64,000 nucleotides of DNA. Source: Microbacterium stercoris (GTDB taxonomy: Bacteria > Actinomycetota > Actinomycetes > Actinomycetales > Microbacteriaceae). Where the stretch lies: contig NZ_JAGFOA010000001.1 of the NCBI RefSeq assembly GCF_017592545.1, positions 879,815 through 943,814 of the forward strand, in the 5' to 3' direction. Below, in pieces: positions 1-7,494 of this stretch. Numbering within the stretch: position 1 is the first letter of the stretch; every line of letters starts with the position of its first letter. The notes beneath the pieces were generated by a model. The model did not search any database. It saw only the letters and a list, made by a program, of their open reading frames with translations, and had not been told where the DNA came from. The translations under genes were made by a program, and so were the position numbers.

Positions 1-911
1 TGGGCGCCGTGCGCTTCATCGCGGGCCTCGGCCTGGGCGGATGCATGCCCGTGGCGCTCGCGATGATGCAGGAGAACGCTCCCGTCGGCCGGCGCGCGCT
101 CGCCAACAACCTGCCCATGGTCGGCTACCACCTCGGCGCAGTGCTCGCCTCGCTCGCGGGCCGCGCGGCGGGGATCGAGTGGTCGGCCCTCTACTACCTG
201 GGCGGCGGGCTCGGGCTCGTGCTGCTCGCCGTGCTCTGGGTCAAGCTGCCCGACGCCGATGCGGCCCCGGCGGGAGCGGCGCGCAGCACCTTCTCGGACG
301 TGGTGAAGGCGAAGTACCTGCGCTCGTCGATCGGGCTGTGGATCGCGGCGTTCATGGGCCTTGTGCTCGTCTACGGCCTCAACGCCTGGTTGCCCAAGAT
401 CATGGGCGCCGCCGGCTATCCCGTCGCCGACTCGCTGGTCATGCTCTTCGTGCTCAACCTCGGTGCGATCGCCGGGCTGATCATCAGCGCCTTCGCCGCC
501 GACGCCAAGGGCATCAAGGGCGTCGCCGTGCTGTGGTTCGCGGCCTCCGCGCTGTTCCTCGTGCTCCTCGCGATCCCGTTCGGCAGCCAGGTGGTGCTGA
601 CCGCCGTGATCTTCGTCACCGGTGTGTTCGTCTTCAGCGCGCAGAGCCTGATGTACGTCTACGCCGGGCACGTCTACCCCCGCGACCTCGTCGCGACCGG
701 CATCGGGCTGGCATCCGGCATCGGGCGCTTCGGCGCGATCGTGGGCCCGTACATCACGGGCCTGATGGTGGCCGCGGGCACCGCGTACCCGGGAGCCTTC
801 TTCCTGTATGGCGGCGCCGCGGTCATCGCGGTGCTGGTCATCCTGCAGATGCCGAACCCGCGCAGGGCCGCCGTGGATGACGCCGCGCAGGCGCGGGCGG
901 AGCGCGTCTGA
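1..911 (+). CDS. MFS transporter, C-terminal part (5' end outside window)
   Basis: The frame is already open at the left edge and runs to the stop at 909-911, so the beginning of the gene is missing. The visible part of about 300 residues is a string of hydrophobic segments typical of a major facilitator superfamily permease. The stretch RFIAGLGLGGCMPVA followed by PVGRRALANN matches the helix 4-5 region of the aromatic-acid:H+ symporter (AAHS) type, where a G-rich helix is followed by a conserved R/N loop. The role is proton-coupled import of a small organic acid across the cytoplasmic membrane; the substrate cannot be read. The nearest downstream gene, pheA, has its own promoter-like box. 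MFS membership is fairly sure, the AAHS subfamily is an inference. Confidence 0.8.
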   Translation, partial: GAVRFIAGLGLGGCMPVALAMMQENAPVGRRALANNLPMVGYHLGAVLASLAGRAAGIEWSALYYLGGGLGLVLLAVLWVKLPDADAAPAGAARSTFSDVVKAKYLRSSIGLWIAAFMGLVLVYGLNAWLPKIMGAAGYPVADSLVMLFVLNLGAIAGLIISAFAADAKGIKGVAVLWFAASALFLVLLAIPFGSQVVLTAVIFVTGVFVFSAQSLMYVYAGHVYPRDLVATGIGLASGIGRFGAIVGPYITGLMVAAGTAYPGAFFLYGGAAVIAVLVILQMPNPRRAAVDDAAQARAERV

Positions 912-995
912 CCGCTCTCGCGAGGGGCTCCGCCCGTCGCCGACCGAGGTGGTCGCGGCGGGCGGGGGCGTCCGTGGGAGGTTCGAGCGCGGCGT

Positions 996-1001
996 TAGTC
1001 T
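996..1001 (+). promoter_or_regulatory. Candidate -10 box (TAGTCT) for leaderless pheA transcript
   Basis: TAGTCT ends 7 nt before the ATG of pheA, which would place the transcription start at or next to the start codon. No Shine-Dalgarno sequence is visible. The same geometry recurs at several other genes in this window. Confidence 0.45.
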
Positions 1002-1008
1002 TGTGCGC

Positions 1009-1962
1009 ATGTCGCCCAAAGCCGCTCCCCGTCGCACCTACAGCTACCTGGGACCGGCCGGCACCTTCACCGAGGCGGCGCTCAGCCAGGTGCCCGAGGC
1101 TCGCGGTCAGATCTGGCGGCCCGTGCACAACGTCGCCGAGGCGCTCGCCGACGTGGCAGCCGGCCGCAGCGACGGCGCGATGATCGCGATCGAGAACTCG
1201 ATCGACGGAGGCGTCTCGACCGCGCAGGACGCCCTGGCGAAGATCCCGAATCTGCGCATCGTGGGCGAGTACCTCGTGCCCGTCTCGTTCGTGCTGGTCG
1301 CAAAGCCCGGCACCAAGCTCGAGGACGTGTCGCTCGTCGCCGCCCACCCCGTCGCCTACGCGCAGTGCCTGGGATGGCTGAGCGAGCACCTGCCCGAGCA
1401 CCAGCACGTGCCGGCGGCCAGCAACGTCGCCAGCACGATCGGCGTGCTCGACGGCACGTCCGGCGCGCAGGCCGCGATCTCTCCCCCCGGGATCACCGAC
1501 CACCACGACGTCGAGGTGCTCGCCGAGGCGCTCATCGACAACCCGGATGCGGTCACCCGCTTCCTGCTCGTCACCGGACCCGTGCCGCCGCCCGCGCCGA
1601 CGGGCGCCGACAAGACGAGCGTCATCGTCGAGCTGCCCGAGGACCGCGCCGGAACCCTGCTCGAGATGCTGGAGCAGTTCTCGACGCGCGGCATCAACCT
1701 GAGCCTCATCCAGTCGCGTCCGATCGGCGACTCCCTCGGGCGCTATCGCTTCGTCATCGACGCCGACGGCCATGTCGCCGACGAGCGGATGGCCGACGCG
1801 CTGATGGGCCTGCGTCGCTTCAGCCCGAAGGTGGTCTTCCTCGGCTCGTATCCGCGGGCCGACCGCGCGATCATCAAGTACTCCGACCACTACAGCGACG
1901 AGGTCTTCGTCGAGGCGCGCGACTGGCTCCGCGGCCTCATCTCGGGCGAGCCCGACGTCTGA
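1009..1962 (+). CDS. pheA: Prephenate dehydratase
   Basis: This 317-residue enzyme converts prephenate to phenylpyruvate, the committed step to phenylalanine, in the cytoplasm. It opens with YSYLGPAGTFTEAAL, the signature of the dehydratase domain (about residues 5-190), and contains the conserved TRF motif in DAVTRFLLV. A C-terminal ACT domain (about 205-290) carries the phenylalanine-sensing stretch INLSLIQSRP, so feedback inhibition by Phe is expected. It is monofunctional, with no chorismate mutase domain, as is usual in actinobacteria. The start at 1009 was chosen because the family motif begins within ten residues and a TAGTCT box lies just upstream; longer in-frame extensions lack family similarity. 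A palindromic repeat at 2005-2054 follows and may terminate transcription. Confidence 0.95.
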   Translation: MSPKAAPRRTYSYLGPAGTFTEAALSQVPEARGQIWRPVHNVAEALADVAAGRSDGAMIAIENSIDGGVSTAQDALAKIPNLRIVGEYLVPVSFVLVAKPGTKLEDVSLVAAHPVAYAQCLGWLSEHLPEHQHVPAASNVASTIGVLDGTSGAQAAISPPGITDHHDVEVLAEALIDNPDAVTRFLLVTGPVPPPAPTGADKTSVIVELPEDRAGTLLEMLEQFSTRGINLSLIQSRPIGDSLGRYRFVIDADGHVADERMADALMGLRRFSPKVVFLGSYPRADRAIIKYSDHYSDEVFVEARDWLRGLISGEPDV

Positions 1963-2004
1963 GCCGCGCTCCCCGCGCGGTGCCGCGCTGCGCGCCGCGC
2001 GGAA

Positions 2005-2054
2005 GGTATGAGAGATGGCGGTTCCGGGAGCCCGGGGCCGCCATCTCTCATACC
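2005..2054. repeat. 50-bp palindromic repeat, copy 1 (possible terminator)
   Basis: Perfect 17-bp arms (2005-2021 GGTATGAGAGATGGCGG and 2038-2054, its exact reverse complement) enclose a 16-nt GC-rich centre that can itself fold. It lies 43 nt after the pheA stop. A near-identical copy lies at 3126-3175, so the two bracket the gene at 2113-3132. There is no T-run, so rho-independent termination is possible but not shown; it may equally be a REP-like mobile repeat. Confidence 0.85.
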
Positions 2055-2112
2055 GTCCGGTGCCTGTGGAGAGTGAGCGAGGGGCGCACGCCGGATCCGG
2101 CACCGTGAGGGG

Positions 2113-3132
2113 ATGACGAGACGCCCCCTTCCCGAGGCGCTGGGCGCCGCGTTCTCCGTTCGCGAGGCGCGGGAGGCCGGCATGACCCGGTGGCGCACAC
2201 GAGGTCCGGATCTCCGCTCCACCGCGTATGGCGCGCGGTCTCGCCTCGACATCGCTCGCGATCCGGATCCGGATCGACCTCCGGTGGCGAGGGAACGTGA
2301 CCGGGTGCTGGCTCGCGCGCGCGAGCTCGCCACCGTGCTCTCCGAGCACGCCTTCTTCGCCGGGATCACGGCGGCGATGGTGCACGGCATCCCCCTCCCG
2401 GCGCACCAGCACTCGGAGCCGTGGCGCCGGGCCGCATCCGGTCCGCGCGAGCTGAGGCCTCTGGTGGTCGGCGTGCACAAGCCGCGCTCCGTGGTGCGCC
2501 GAGCGAACGTGCGGGGCATCCACGTGGATCCCGCCCTGGCACCGGTCGTGGAGGTCGACGGCATGCGGGTGACCGATCGAGCGGCGACGTGGGCGATGCT
2601 CGGCACCGAGCTGGAGGAGCGCGATCTCGTCATCGCCGCGGATCACCTGATCCGGATCCCGCGTCACCCCGGCGGGTTCCGGCCGCCCGAGCGCGCCGCA
2701 TACGCCACCCGCGATCAGCTCACGGCCGCGATCGGCCGGCGACGCGGCGCCGAGCGACTGCGCCGCGCGCTCGCCCGCGCGCGCACCGGAGCGTCTTCCC
2801 CGCGAGAGACCGAGCTGCGGCTGATCCTGGTCGAGGCCGGCCTGCCTGAGCCCAAGCTCGACTACGACGTGGTCGCGCCGGACGGATCCTTCGTCGCGTG
2901 TCTCGACCTCGCATATCCGGCGTTGAGGGTCGGCATCGAGTACGACGGCAGCGGCCACCGCACGCAGGCGCAGTTCGAGCGGGACATCGCCAAGCGCGAG
3001 TGGCTGTCCGACCTGCACTGGGACGTCGTCCACTTCACGGCGGCGGACTTCCGCGGGCGCCGGGATCCGTCGGTGTGGATCACCAAGCGCGTTCGCGACG
3101 CCATCGCCCGGCAGGAGCGCGGAAAGGTATGA
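2113..3132 (+). CDS. DUF559-type protein (Vsr-like endonuclease fold), function unknown
   Basis: A 339-residue protein. The C-terminal third contains VGIEYDGSGHRTQAQF, then DIAKREWLSDLHWDVVHFT, the pattern of DUF559 proteins, which share a fold with very-short-patch-repair endonucleases (acidic D/E, then H, then a helix and a WDV strand). The N-terminal two thirds is the poorly conserved region common to actinobacterial members, sometimes compared with AbiEi-like proteins. The ATG at 2113 follows GAGGGG. The stop codon lies inside the second palindrome (3126-3175). Proteins of this type occur in many copies in Microbacterium genomes; whether they act in defence, repair or otherwise is not known to me. 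Domain call is confident, biological role is not. Confidence 0.75.
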   Translation: MTRRPLPEALGAAFSVREAREAGMTRWRTRGPDLRSTAYGARSRLDIARDPDPDRPPVARERDRVLARARELATVLSEHAFFAGITAAMVHGIPLPAHQHSEPWRRAASGPRELRPLVVGVHKPRSVVRRANVRGIHVDPALAPVVEVDGMRVTDRAATWAMLGTELEERDLVIAADHLIRIPRHPGGFRPPERAAYATRDQLTAAIGRRRGAERLRRALARARTGASSPRETELRLILVEAGLPEPKLDYDVVAPDGSFVACLDLAYPALRVGIEYDGSGHRTQAQFERDIAKREWLSDLHWDVVHFTAADFRGRRDPSVWITKRVRDAIARQERGKV

Positions 3133-3175
3133 GAGATGGCGGTTCCGGGAGCCCGGGGCCGCCATCTCTCACACC
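3126..3175. repeat. 50-bp palindromic repeat, copy 2 (possible bidirectional terminator)
   Basis: Same sequence as 2005-2054 apart from one T-to-C change in the right arm at 3172, which creates a single mismatch in the stem. It overlaps the stop codon of the 2113-3132 gene and lies between two convergent genes, a fitting place for a two-way terminator; short A and T runs flank it (AAA before, TTT after). The similarity between the copies extends into GCGCGGAA just before the stem. Confidence 0.85.
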
Positions 3176-3187
3176 TTTGCCCGACGC

Positions 3188-4258
3188 TCAGGCCGGCAGG
3201 TGCTCCGCGAGCAGCTCGAGCGTCTGGACGCGGCCGACGGAGGCGTCCAGTGCCTCGGCGGCGTACGACCCGGCGGCGGGGCTGATCATGACCTCGTCGA
3301 CGCCGTGCTTCCCGGCGAACTCCGCGAGACGCGCCGCGACATCCGCTGCCGCGCCCACGAACCAGCGCGCGCGGTTCTGCGCGACCATCGACTGCTCGAG
3401 GGCATCCGAGTCGGCGGCGAGCGCCTCCTCGACCGTCTCCAGCGGGCGCATCGGCTTGTTGGTGCGCAGGCGCGCGAACTGGCGCAGCTGGGGGAGGGCG
3501 CGCTCCTCGGCCTCCTCCGCGGTGGGCGACGCCACCACGTTGGCGGTGATGAACGACTTCGGCTCCTGCAGCACGTCCGAGGGCGTGAACTGCTGCCGGT
3601 AGAGCGACATCGCCCGCTCGAGGCCGTCGCCCGCGAAGTGGTTCGCGAAGACGTAGGGCAGGCCCTTGGCCGCGGCGAGCGTGGCGGAGTAGTCGGATGA
3701 TCCGAGCAGCCAGACCTCGGGCGATCCCTCCGCCGACGGGGTGGCGTGCACGCCGTACTCGCCGCCGCTCGTGAAGCGCAGCGTGGCCCCCTCGGGGCTC
3801 GCGAGGGCCTGGATGTCGGCGACGTGCTGCGGGAACTGATCCACCTCGCTCGTGGTGCCGGACCGGCGCAGCAGCTGGGTGATCACGGGGTCGCTTCCCG
3901 GGGCGCGGCCGATGCCGAGGTCGATGCGGCCCGGGGCGAGCGCCTCCAGGGCGGCGAACTGCTCGGCGACGATCAGGGGCGCGTGGTTCGGCAGCATCAC
4001 ACCGCCGGATCCGACCCGGATGCGCCGCGTGCGCACCGCCGCGGCCGCGATCAGCACGGGCGGGGCGGTCGAGGCGACCGCGGGCATGTTGTGGTGCTCG
4101 GCGAACCAGTAGCGCCGGTAGCCGAGCTCGTCGGCGCGCTGCGCGAGCGCCATCGACGCCTCCACCGCCTGCGCGCTCGACTGCCGCGTGCCGTCCGGCA
4201 GCGACCGCACGGGCACCAGATCGAGGACCGACAGGGCAGGGTTCCGCGTCTCGCTCAT
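3188..4258 (-). CDS. LLM-class flavin-dependent oxidoreductase
   Basis: A 356-residue luciferase-like monooxygenase with a single TIM-barrel domain. The start MSETRNPALSVLDLVPVRS and then GYRRYWFAEHHNMPAVAST and VGSGGVMLPNH are textbook for the group of MsnO8-like LLM oxidoreductases annotated next to many actinobacterial core genes. It would bind FMN or F420 and oxidise an unknown substrate in the cytoplasm. The start at 4258 was preferred over a start 31 codons upstream because homologues begin with the S-V-L-D-L-V-P motif and the upstream segment is arginine-rich and shadow-like. It is convergent with the DUF559-type gene and divergent from the antiporter gene. Confidence 0.88.
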   Translation of the reverse strand: MSETRNPALSVLDLVPVRSLPDGTRQSSAQAVEASMALAQRADELGYRRYWFAEHHNMPAVASTAPPVLIAAAAVRTRRIRVGSGGVMLPNHAPLIVAEQFAALEALAPGRIDLGIGRAPGSDPVITQLLRRSGTTSEVDQFPQHVADIQALASPEGATLRFTSGGEYGVHATPSAEGSPEVWLLGSSDYSATLAAAKGLPYVFANHFAGDGLERAMSLYRQQFTPSDVLQEPKSFITANVVASPTAEEAEERALPQLRQFARLRTNKPMRPLETVEEALAADSDALEQSMVAQNRARWFVGAAADVAARLAEFAGKHGVDEVMISPAAGSYAAEALDASVGRVQTLELLAEHLPA

Positions 4259-4410
4259 CCTCGTGCGCAACCATCCCGATCCGGATCGCATTCCCGCGAC
4301 GGCGGTCGCACGGCGCGTCGGGCGGCGCGTCGGGCGCCTCCTTCGAGCCATCGACGGCGCGAGCGCGACGTCGTCGCGACGGGGTCGGGCGACTCCTACG
4401 ACGCCGCAGA

Positions 4411-4416
4411 TAGCCT
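4411..4416 (+). promoter_or_regulatory. Candidate -10 box (TAGCCT) for leaderless antiporter gene
   Basis: TAGCCT ends 6 nt before the ATG at 4423 and no ribosome-binding site is visible, the geometry expected for a leaderless actinobacterial transcript. Confidence 0.45.
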
Positions 4417-4422
4417 GAAAAC

Positions 4423-6180
4423 ATGAACGCCGAGATCTTCTACGTGCTCGTCGGTGCGCTCGCGGTCGGAGCGTTCGCGCGATGGCGTGGGCTTCCGGCG
4501 CCCCTGGTCGTGACGGTCGCGGCGGCGCTTGTGTCGCTGATCCCGGCGGTTCCCCTGATCGACATCGACGGTCATCTGCTGCTGAATCTGACGCTGCCGC
4601 CGCTGCTGTACTCGGCGGCGCTTGAGGTCTCCTTCACCGGCTTCGCCCGCAGCCTGCCGCACATCCGGCGCCTCGGGGTGGGCCTGGTGCTCACCACAAC
4701 GGTCGCGGTCGGCCTGGTCGCCTGGTGGATCATGCCCGAGCTGGGGCTGGCCGGCGCGCTGCTGCTGGGGGCGATCGTCGGACCGCCGGATGCGGTGTCG
4801 GCCGCCGCGATCGGCCGCAAGCTGGGGCTGCCCCGCCGGCTGATGACCGTGATGTCGGGCGAGAGCCTCATCAACGACGCCACCTCGCTCGTGCTGGTGC
4901 GCGTGTTCGCCGCGGTCGTCGCGGGCGCGGCCGTGACCGTGTGGGACGGCGTCTGGCAGTTCATCGTCGCGGTCGTGGTGGGTGTGGGCATCGGCCTCGC
5001 CTTCGGGCTGGTGCTGCACAAGCTGCGCGTGCACCTCGACGATCCGGTTGTCGTCGGCACCGCGGGCCTGATCGTGCCCTTCGGCGCCTACGCCATCGCC
5101 GAGCACCTGGGCGGATCCGGCGTGCTCGCGGTCGTCGCGATGGGCCTGTTCGTCGGGTTCCAATCTCCGAAGACGAGCTACACGACCCGTCAGCAGGATC
5201 GGCCGATCTGGCTGTCGGTCGACTTCCTGCTCGAGAGCTTCGTGTTCGCCTACATCGGTCTGCAGCTGCCGCACGTGCTGCTCGAGCTCGGCCGCGACAA
5301 GGCGGGGGTCACGATCGCGCTCTCGGCCGGAGTGCTGGCGACCGTGCTGCTGATCCGTCCCCTGTTCGTCTACGCGAGCTACGCGTGGGGGCGCATGTGG
5401 CAGGGCATGAAGATCATGCGCTGGAAGCACTCGGTCGAGGCGTTCCGCCAGAATCCGGATCATCCGGGCGCTCGCCTCATCAGGAAGCGCCGGGCCGCGC
5501 TGGCACGGCGTGGGATCGAGGTGAACGAGCGCAACCTCCGTCAGCGTGCGTTCGAGCCGACCCTGTCGGTGCAGGAGCGGGCCGTGCTGTCGTGGGCGGG
5601 CATGCGCGGCGTGGTGACGCTGGCGATGGCCGCGGCGCTTCCCGACCTGACCGCGGAGGCGATGCCGCACTCGCACGTGCAGAAGCTCATCGTCGTGGCC
5701 TTCGTGGTCACGGTCGGCACGCTGCTGCTGCAGGGCCTGACGCTCGCGCCGCTGATCAAGCGGCTCGGCGTGGGCGACGACGACGAACGCCGCCAGGACG
5801 ACCGCCAGGTCGAGGCCATCCGCGCCCGCAACCTCGAGGTCGGCAAGGCCTACCTCCGCGCCAACCGCGAGGAGTGGGTGCACCGCTTCGGGCCGGAGGC
5901 GATCGGCCGGTTCGATGAGCTCGCGCTCGCGCTGGTGCGCGTCGAGCGCGGCTCGGAGAACGCGGCGGAGGTGCTCGACGAGCAGCCCGAGTCGCCGGCC
6001 GGTCCGACGCGCGACGACGTTGTGGCCCTGCGCCGTGGCTGGCTGGACTGCCGCCGCGCGACCCTCATCGAGGAGCGCGACCGCGGCAACCTCGGCGAGG
6101 AGGTCATGCGCGAGCTGATGACCGCGCTCGACGCCGAGGAGCTCGCCCTCGACACCCGCGGCGCGATCGCGCGCGACTGA
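4423..6180 (+). CDS. Na+/H+ antiporter, CPA1 (NhaP) family
   Basis: A 585-residue integral membrane protein with about twelve hydrophobic helices in residues 1-440 and a charged cytoplasmic tail of about 140 residues. Signature segments are GAIVGPPDAVSAAAIG and SGESLINDATSLVLVRVF, which contain the acidic residues that bind Na+ and H+ in the CPA1 family. It exchanges sodium or potassium for protons in the cytoplasmic membrane, serving pH and salt homeostasis. The length and the helical tail match the bacterial NhaP type. It is a single-gene unit closed by the long inverted repeat at 6183-6258. Confidence 0.92.
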   Translation: MNAEIFYVLVGALAVGAFARWRGLPAPLVVTVAAALVSLIPAVPLIDIDGHLLLNLTLPPLLYSAALEVSFTGFARSLPHIRRLGVGLVLTTTVAVGLVAWWIMPELGLAGALLLGAIVGPPDAVSAAAIGRKLGLPRRLMTVMSGESLINDATSLVLVRVFAAVVAGAAVTVWDGVWQFIVAVVVGVGIGLAFGLVLHKLRVHLDDPVVVGTAGLIVPFGAYAIAEHLGGSGVLAVVAMGLFVGFQSPKTSYTTRQQDRPIWLSVDFLLESFVFAYIGLQLPHVLLELGRDKAGVTIALSAGVLATVLLIRPLFVYASYAWGRMWQGMKIMRWKHSVEAFRQNPDHPGARLIRKRRAALARRGIEVNERNLRQRAFEPTLSVQERAVLSWAGMRGVVTLAMAAALPDLTAEAMPHSHVQKLIVVAFVVTVGTLLLQGLTLAPLIKRLGVGDDDERRQDDRQVEAIRARNLEVGKAYLRANREEWVHRFGPEAIGRFDELALALVRVERGSENAAEVLDEQPESPAGPTRDDVVALRRGWLDCRRATLIEERDRGNLGEEVMRELMTALDAEELALDTRGAIARD

Positions 6181-6182
6181 TC

Positions 6183-6258
6183 CCTCGCGAGGAGATCTCC
6201 CCGCATCCGGGCGGCCCCGCCCGATCCGGCCCTCGGGAAGGGAGATCTCCTCGCGAGG
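6183..6258. terminator. Inverted repeat between convergent genes, probable bidirectional terminator
   Basis: Two perfect 18-bp arms, CCTCGCGAGGAGATCTCC (6183-6200) and its reverse complement (6241-6258), are separated by 40 nt. It begins 3 nt after the antiporter stop and ends just before the 3' end of the minus-strand HTH gene. There is no U-tract, so the mechanism of termination is inferred from position and stem length. Confidence 0.6.
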
Positions 6259-6290
6259 CGCCGCCCGCGGCGCCGGACCGCGCCGGCCCG
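6247..6290. repeat. 44-bp direct repeat, copy 1, at the 3' side of the DUF2975/HTH pair
   Basis: The 44 bp ending in GCGCCGGCCCG are found again at 7310-7353 with one mismatch (C/T); 36 bp (6255-6290 and 7318-7353) are identical. The two copies bracket the DUF2975/HTH gene pair. The core has internal symmetry (GGCGCCGCCCGCGGCGCC). Confidence 0.85.
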
Positions 6291-6293
6291 AGA

Positions 6294-6521
6294 TCAGTCG
6301 GCGCGGACCAGCAGCTCGCCGATCTCGCAGTCGAGCGCCTGGCAGACGGCGATGAGCGTGGAGAACCGGATCGCCCGCGCCTTGTCGTTCTTCAGGATCG
6401 ACAGGTTCACGATGCTCACGCCCACGAGCTCGCTCAGTCGCGTGAGCGTCATCCCACGCTCGGCGAGCAGCTCGTCGAGGCGGCAGTGCACCCCGGTCGG
6501 ATCCTCGTCGGCCGGGCTCAC
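6294..6521 (-). CDS. Xre/Cro-type HTH regulator, YozG-like
   Basis: A 75-residue single-domain DNA-binding protein. ERGMTLTRLSELVGVSIVNL followed by LKNDKARAIRFSTL and CQALDCEIGELLV is the helix-turn-helix of the small Xre group that partners DUF2975 membrane proteins (YozG with YoaS in Bacillus). The GTG start at 6521 overlaps the stop of the upstream gene by four bases (GTGA), indicating translational coupling. It probably binds the dyad at 7267-7303 and represses its own operon. What signal the pair responds to is not known. Confidence 0.88.
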   Translation of the reverse strand: MSPADEDPTGVHCRLDELLAERGMTLTRLSELVGVSIVNLSILKNDKARAIRFSTLIAVCQALDCEIGELLVRAD

Positions 6522-7243
6522 ACCAGCCCCTCCGTCTCCTTCTGCAGCCGTGCGCCATGCTGGAACACCGCGCCGAGCGCGGCCGCGACCACCGCGCCGC
6601 CGAGGATGAGCGGATCGACCGCGAACCGCACGATCGACGGCGCCTGCACCCCGTCGGCGGGCAGCACCTCGTGCAGTGCCGTGTGCGTGCCGAGAGAGGT
6701 CAGGATGGCGGCGCCGATGCCCGCCACGAGCACCACGCCGGCACCGAGGTAGAGCCATCGCGCCACGGCCGGGGCGAACGGCCGCCCCCGCAGCGCGTTC
6801 CACGCGATGACGGCGAGCAGCGCCGCCGGCAGCGCGAGCAGGACGGAGGTGAGCAGCTGCCCACCCAGCAGAAGCAGCTTCGCGCCGAGGCTGATGCCCA
6901 CCAGGGTGAACCGCATCGAATCGATCCCTGCGCAGTCGAGCGCGGGTCCGGTCTCCGGGGACATGCCGGCGCACGTCGAGTCGGAGCCCCAGTCGGCGTA
7001 GGCGTCGCTCGAGGTCACCGCCGTCCACGGCGCCGTGACGAGCTGGATCGTCTGCATCACCGCGAAGAAGGTCACGCCCAACAGCCACCACGCCGACAGC
7101 GTCAAGGCGATGTCGAGGGCGATCCCCTTCCGTCCGCGCCGCCGCCCGCGCCACACGACGACGCCGATGATCAGTGCGAGCACGCCCACGAAGACCGCGA
7201 GCCACATCAGCGCCTCGCCCACGGTGAGTCCCGCCGCGTTCAT
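6518..7243 (-). CDS. DUF2975 membrane protein, YoaS-like
   Basis: A 241-residue membrane protein with four or more hydrophobic segments (for example LMWLAVFVGVLALIIGVVVW near residues 13-32) followed by the basic stretch RGRRRGRKG. The C-terminal part has the FxVDPLILGGAVVAAALGAVF pattern typical of DUF2975, followed by an amphipathic tail. The ATG at 7243 has a clear ribosome-binding site (AAGGAG). It is the first gene of a two-gene operon with the HTH regulator, the arrangement seen for YoaS/YozG. The role is unknown; by analogy with membrane-bound regulators it might sense an envelope signal and control the HTH protein. Confidence 0.82.
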   Translation of the reverse strand: MNAAGLTVGEALMWLAVFVGVLALIIGVVVWRGRRRGRKGIALDIALTLSAWWLLGVTFFAVMQTIQLVTAPWTAVTSSDAYADWGSDSTCAGMSPETGPALDCAGIDSMRFTLVGISLGAKLLLLGGQLLTSVLLALPAALLAVIAWNALRGRPFAPAVARWLYLGAGVVLVAGIGAAILTSLGTHTALHEVLPADGVQAPSIVRFAVDPLILGGAVVAAALGAVFQHGARLQKETEGLV

Positions 7244-7266
7244 AGAGCTCCTTAACGACATTCGTT

Positions 7267-7303
7267 GTTATCGATCGACGATATGGCAACGACTTTCGAT
7301 AAC
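7267..7303. promoter_or_regulatory. Candidate operator of the DUF2975/HTH operon
   Basis: The AT-rich start region contains an inverted repeat GTTATCGA (7267-7274) and TCGATAAC (7296-7303), with ATCGATCGACGATAT inside. It lies 24-60 nt upstream of the DUF2975 start, the position expected for autorepression by the small Xre regulator. Confidence 0.5.
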
Positions 7304-7309
7304 ACAAGC

Positions 7310-7353
7310 CTCCTCGTGAGGCGCCGCCCGCGGCGCCGGACCGCGCCGGCCCG
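7310..7353. repeat. 44-bp direct repeat, copy 2, at the 5' side of the DUF2975/HTH pair
   Basis: Second copy of 6247-6290, same orientation, one mismatch. It lies between the operator of the DUF2975 operon and the clpC leader. Of the rest of the gap (7354-7481) only a GGCCCCAGGTGGGGCC palindrome at 7442-7457 stands out. Confidence 0.85.
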
Positions 7354-7494
7354 CGTGCGCAAGCCCCCAGCCCCTCCGCTATGCCCACGGCGAACACCGG
7401 CCTACGGCGCCCGGCCTCTCGTTACCGTTGAACCACGACGCGGCCCCAGGTGGGGCCTGCGCCGCCACTGGCCCCAGCGCCCAGGAGGAGTGAG

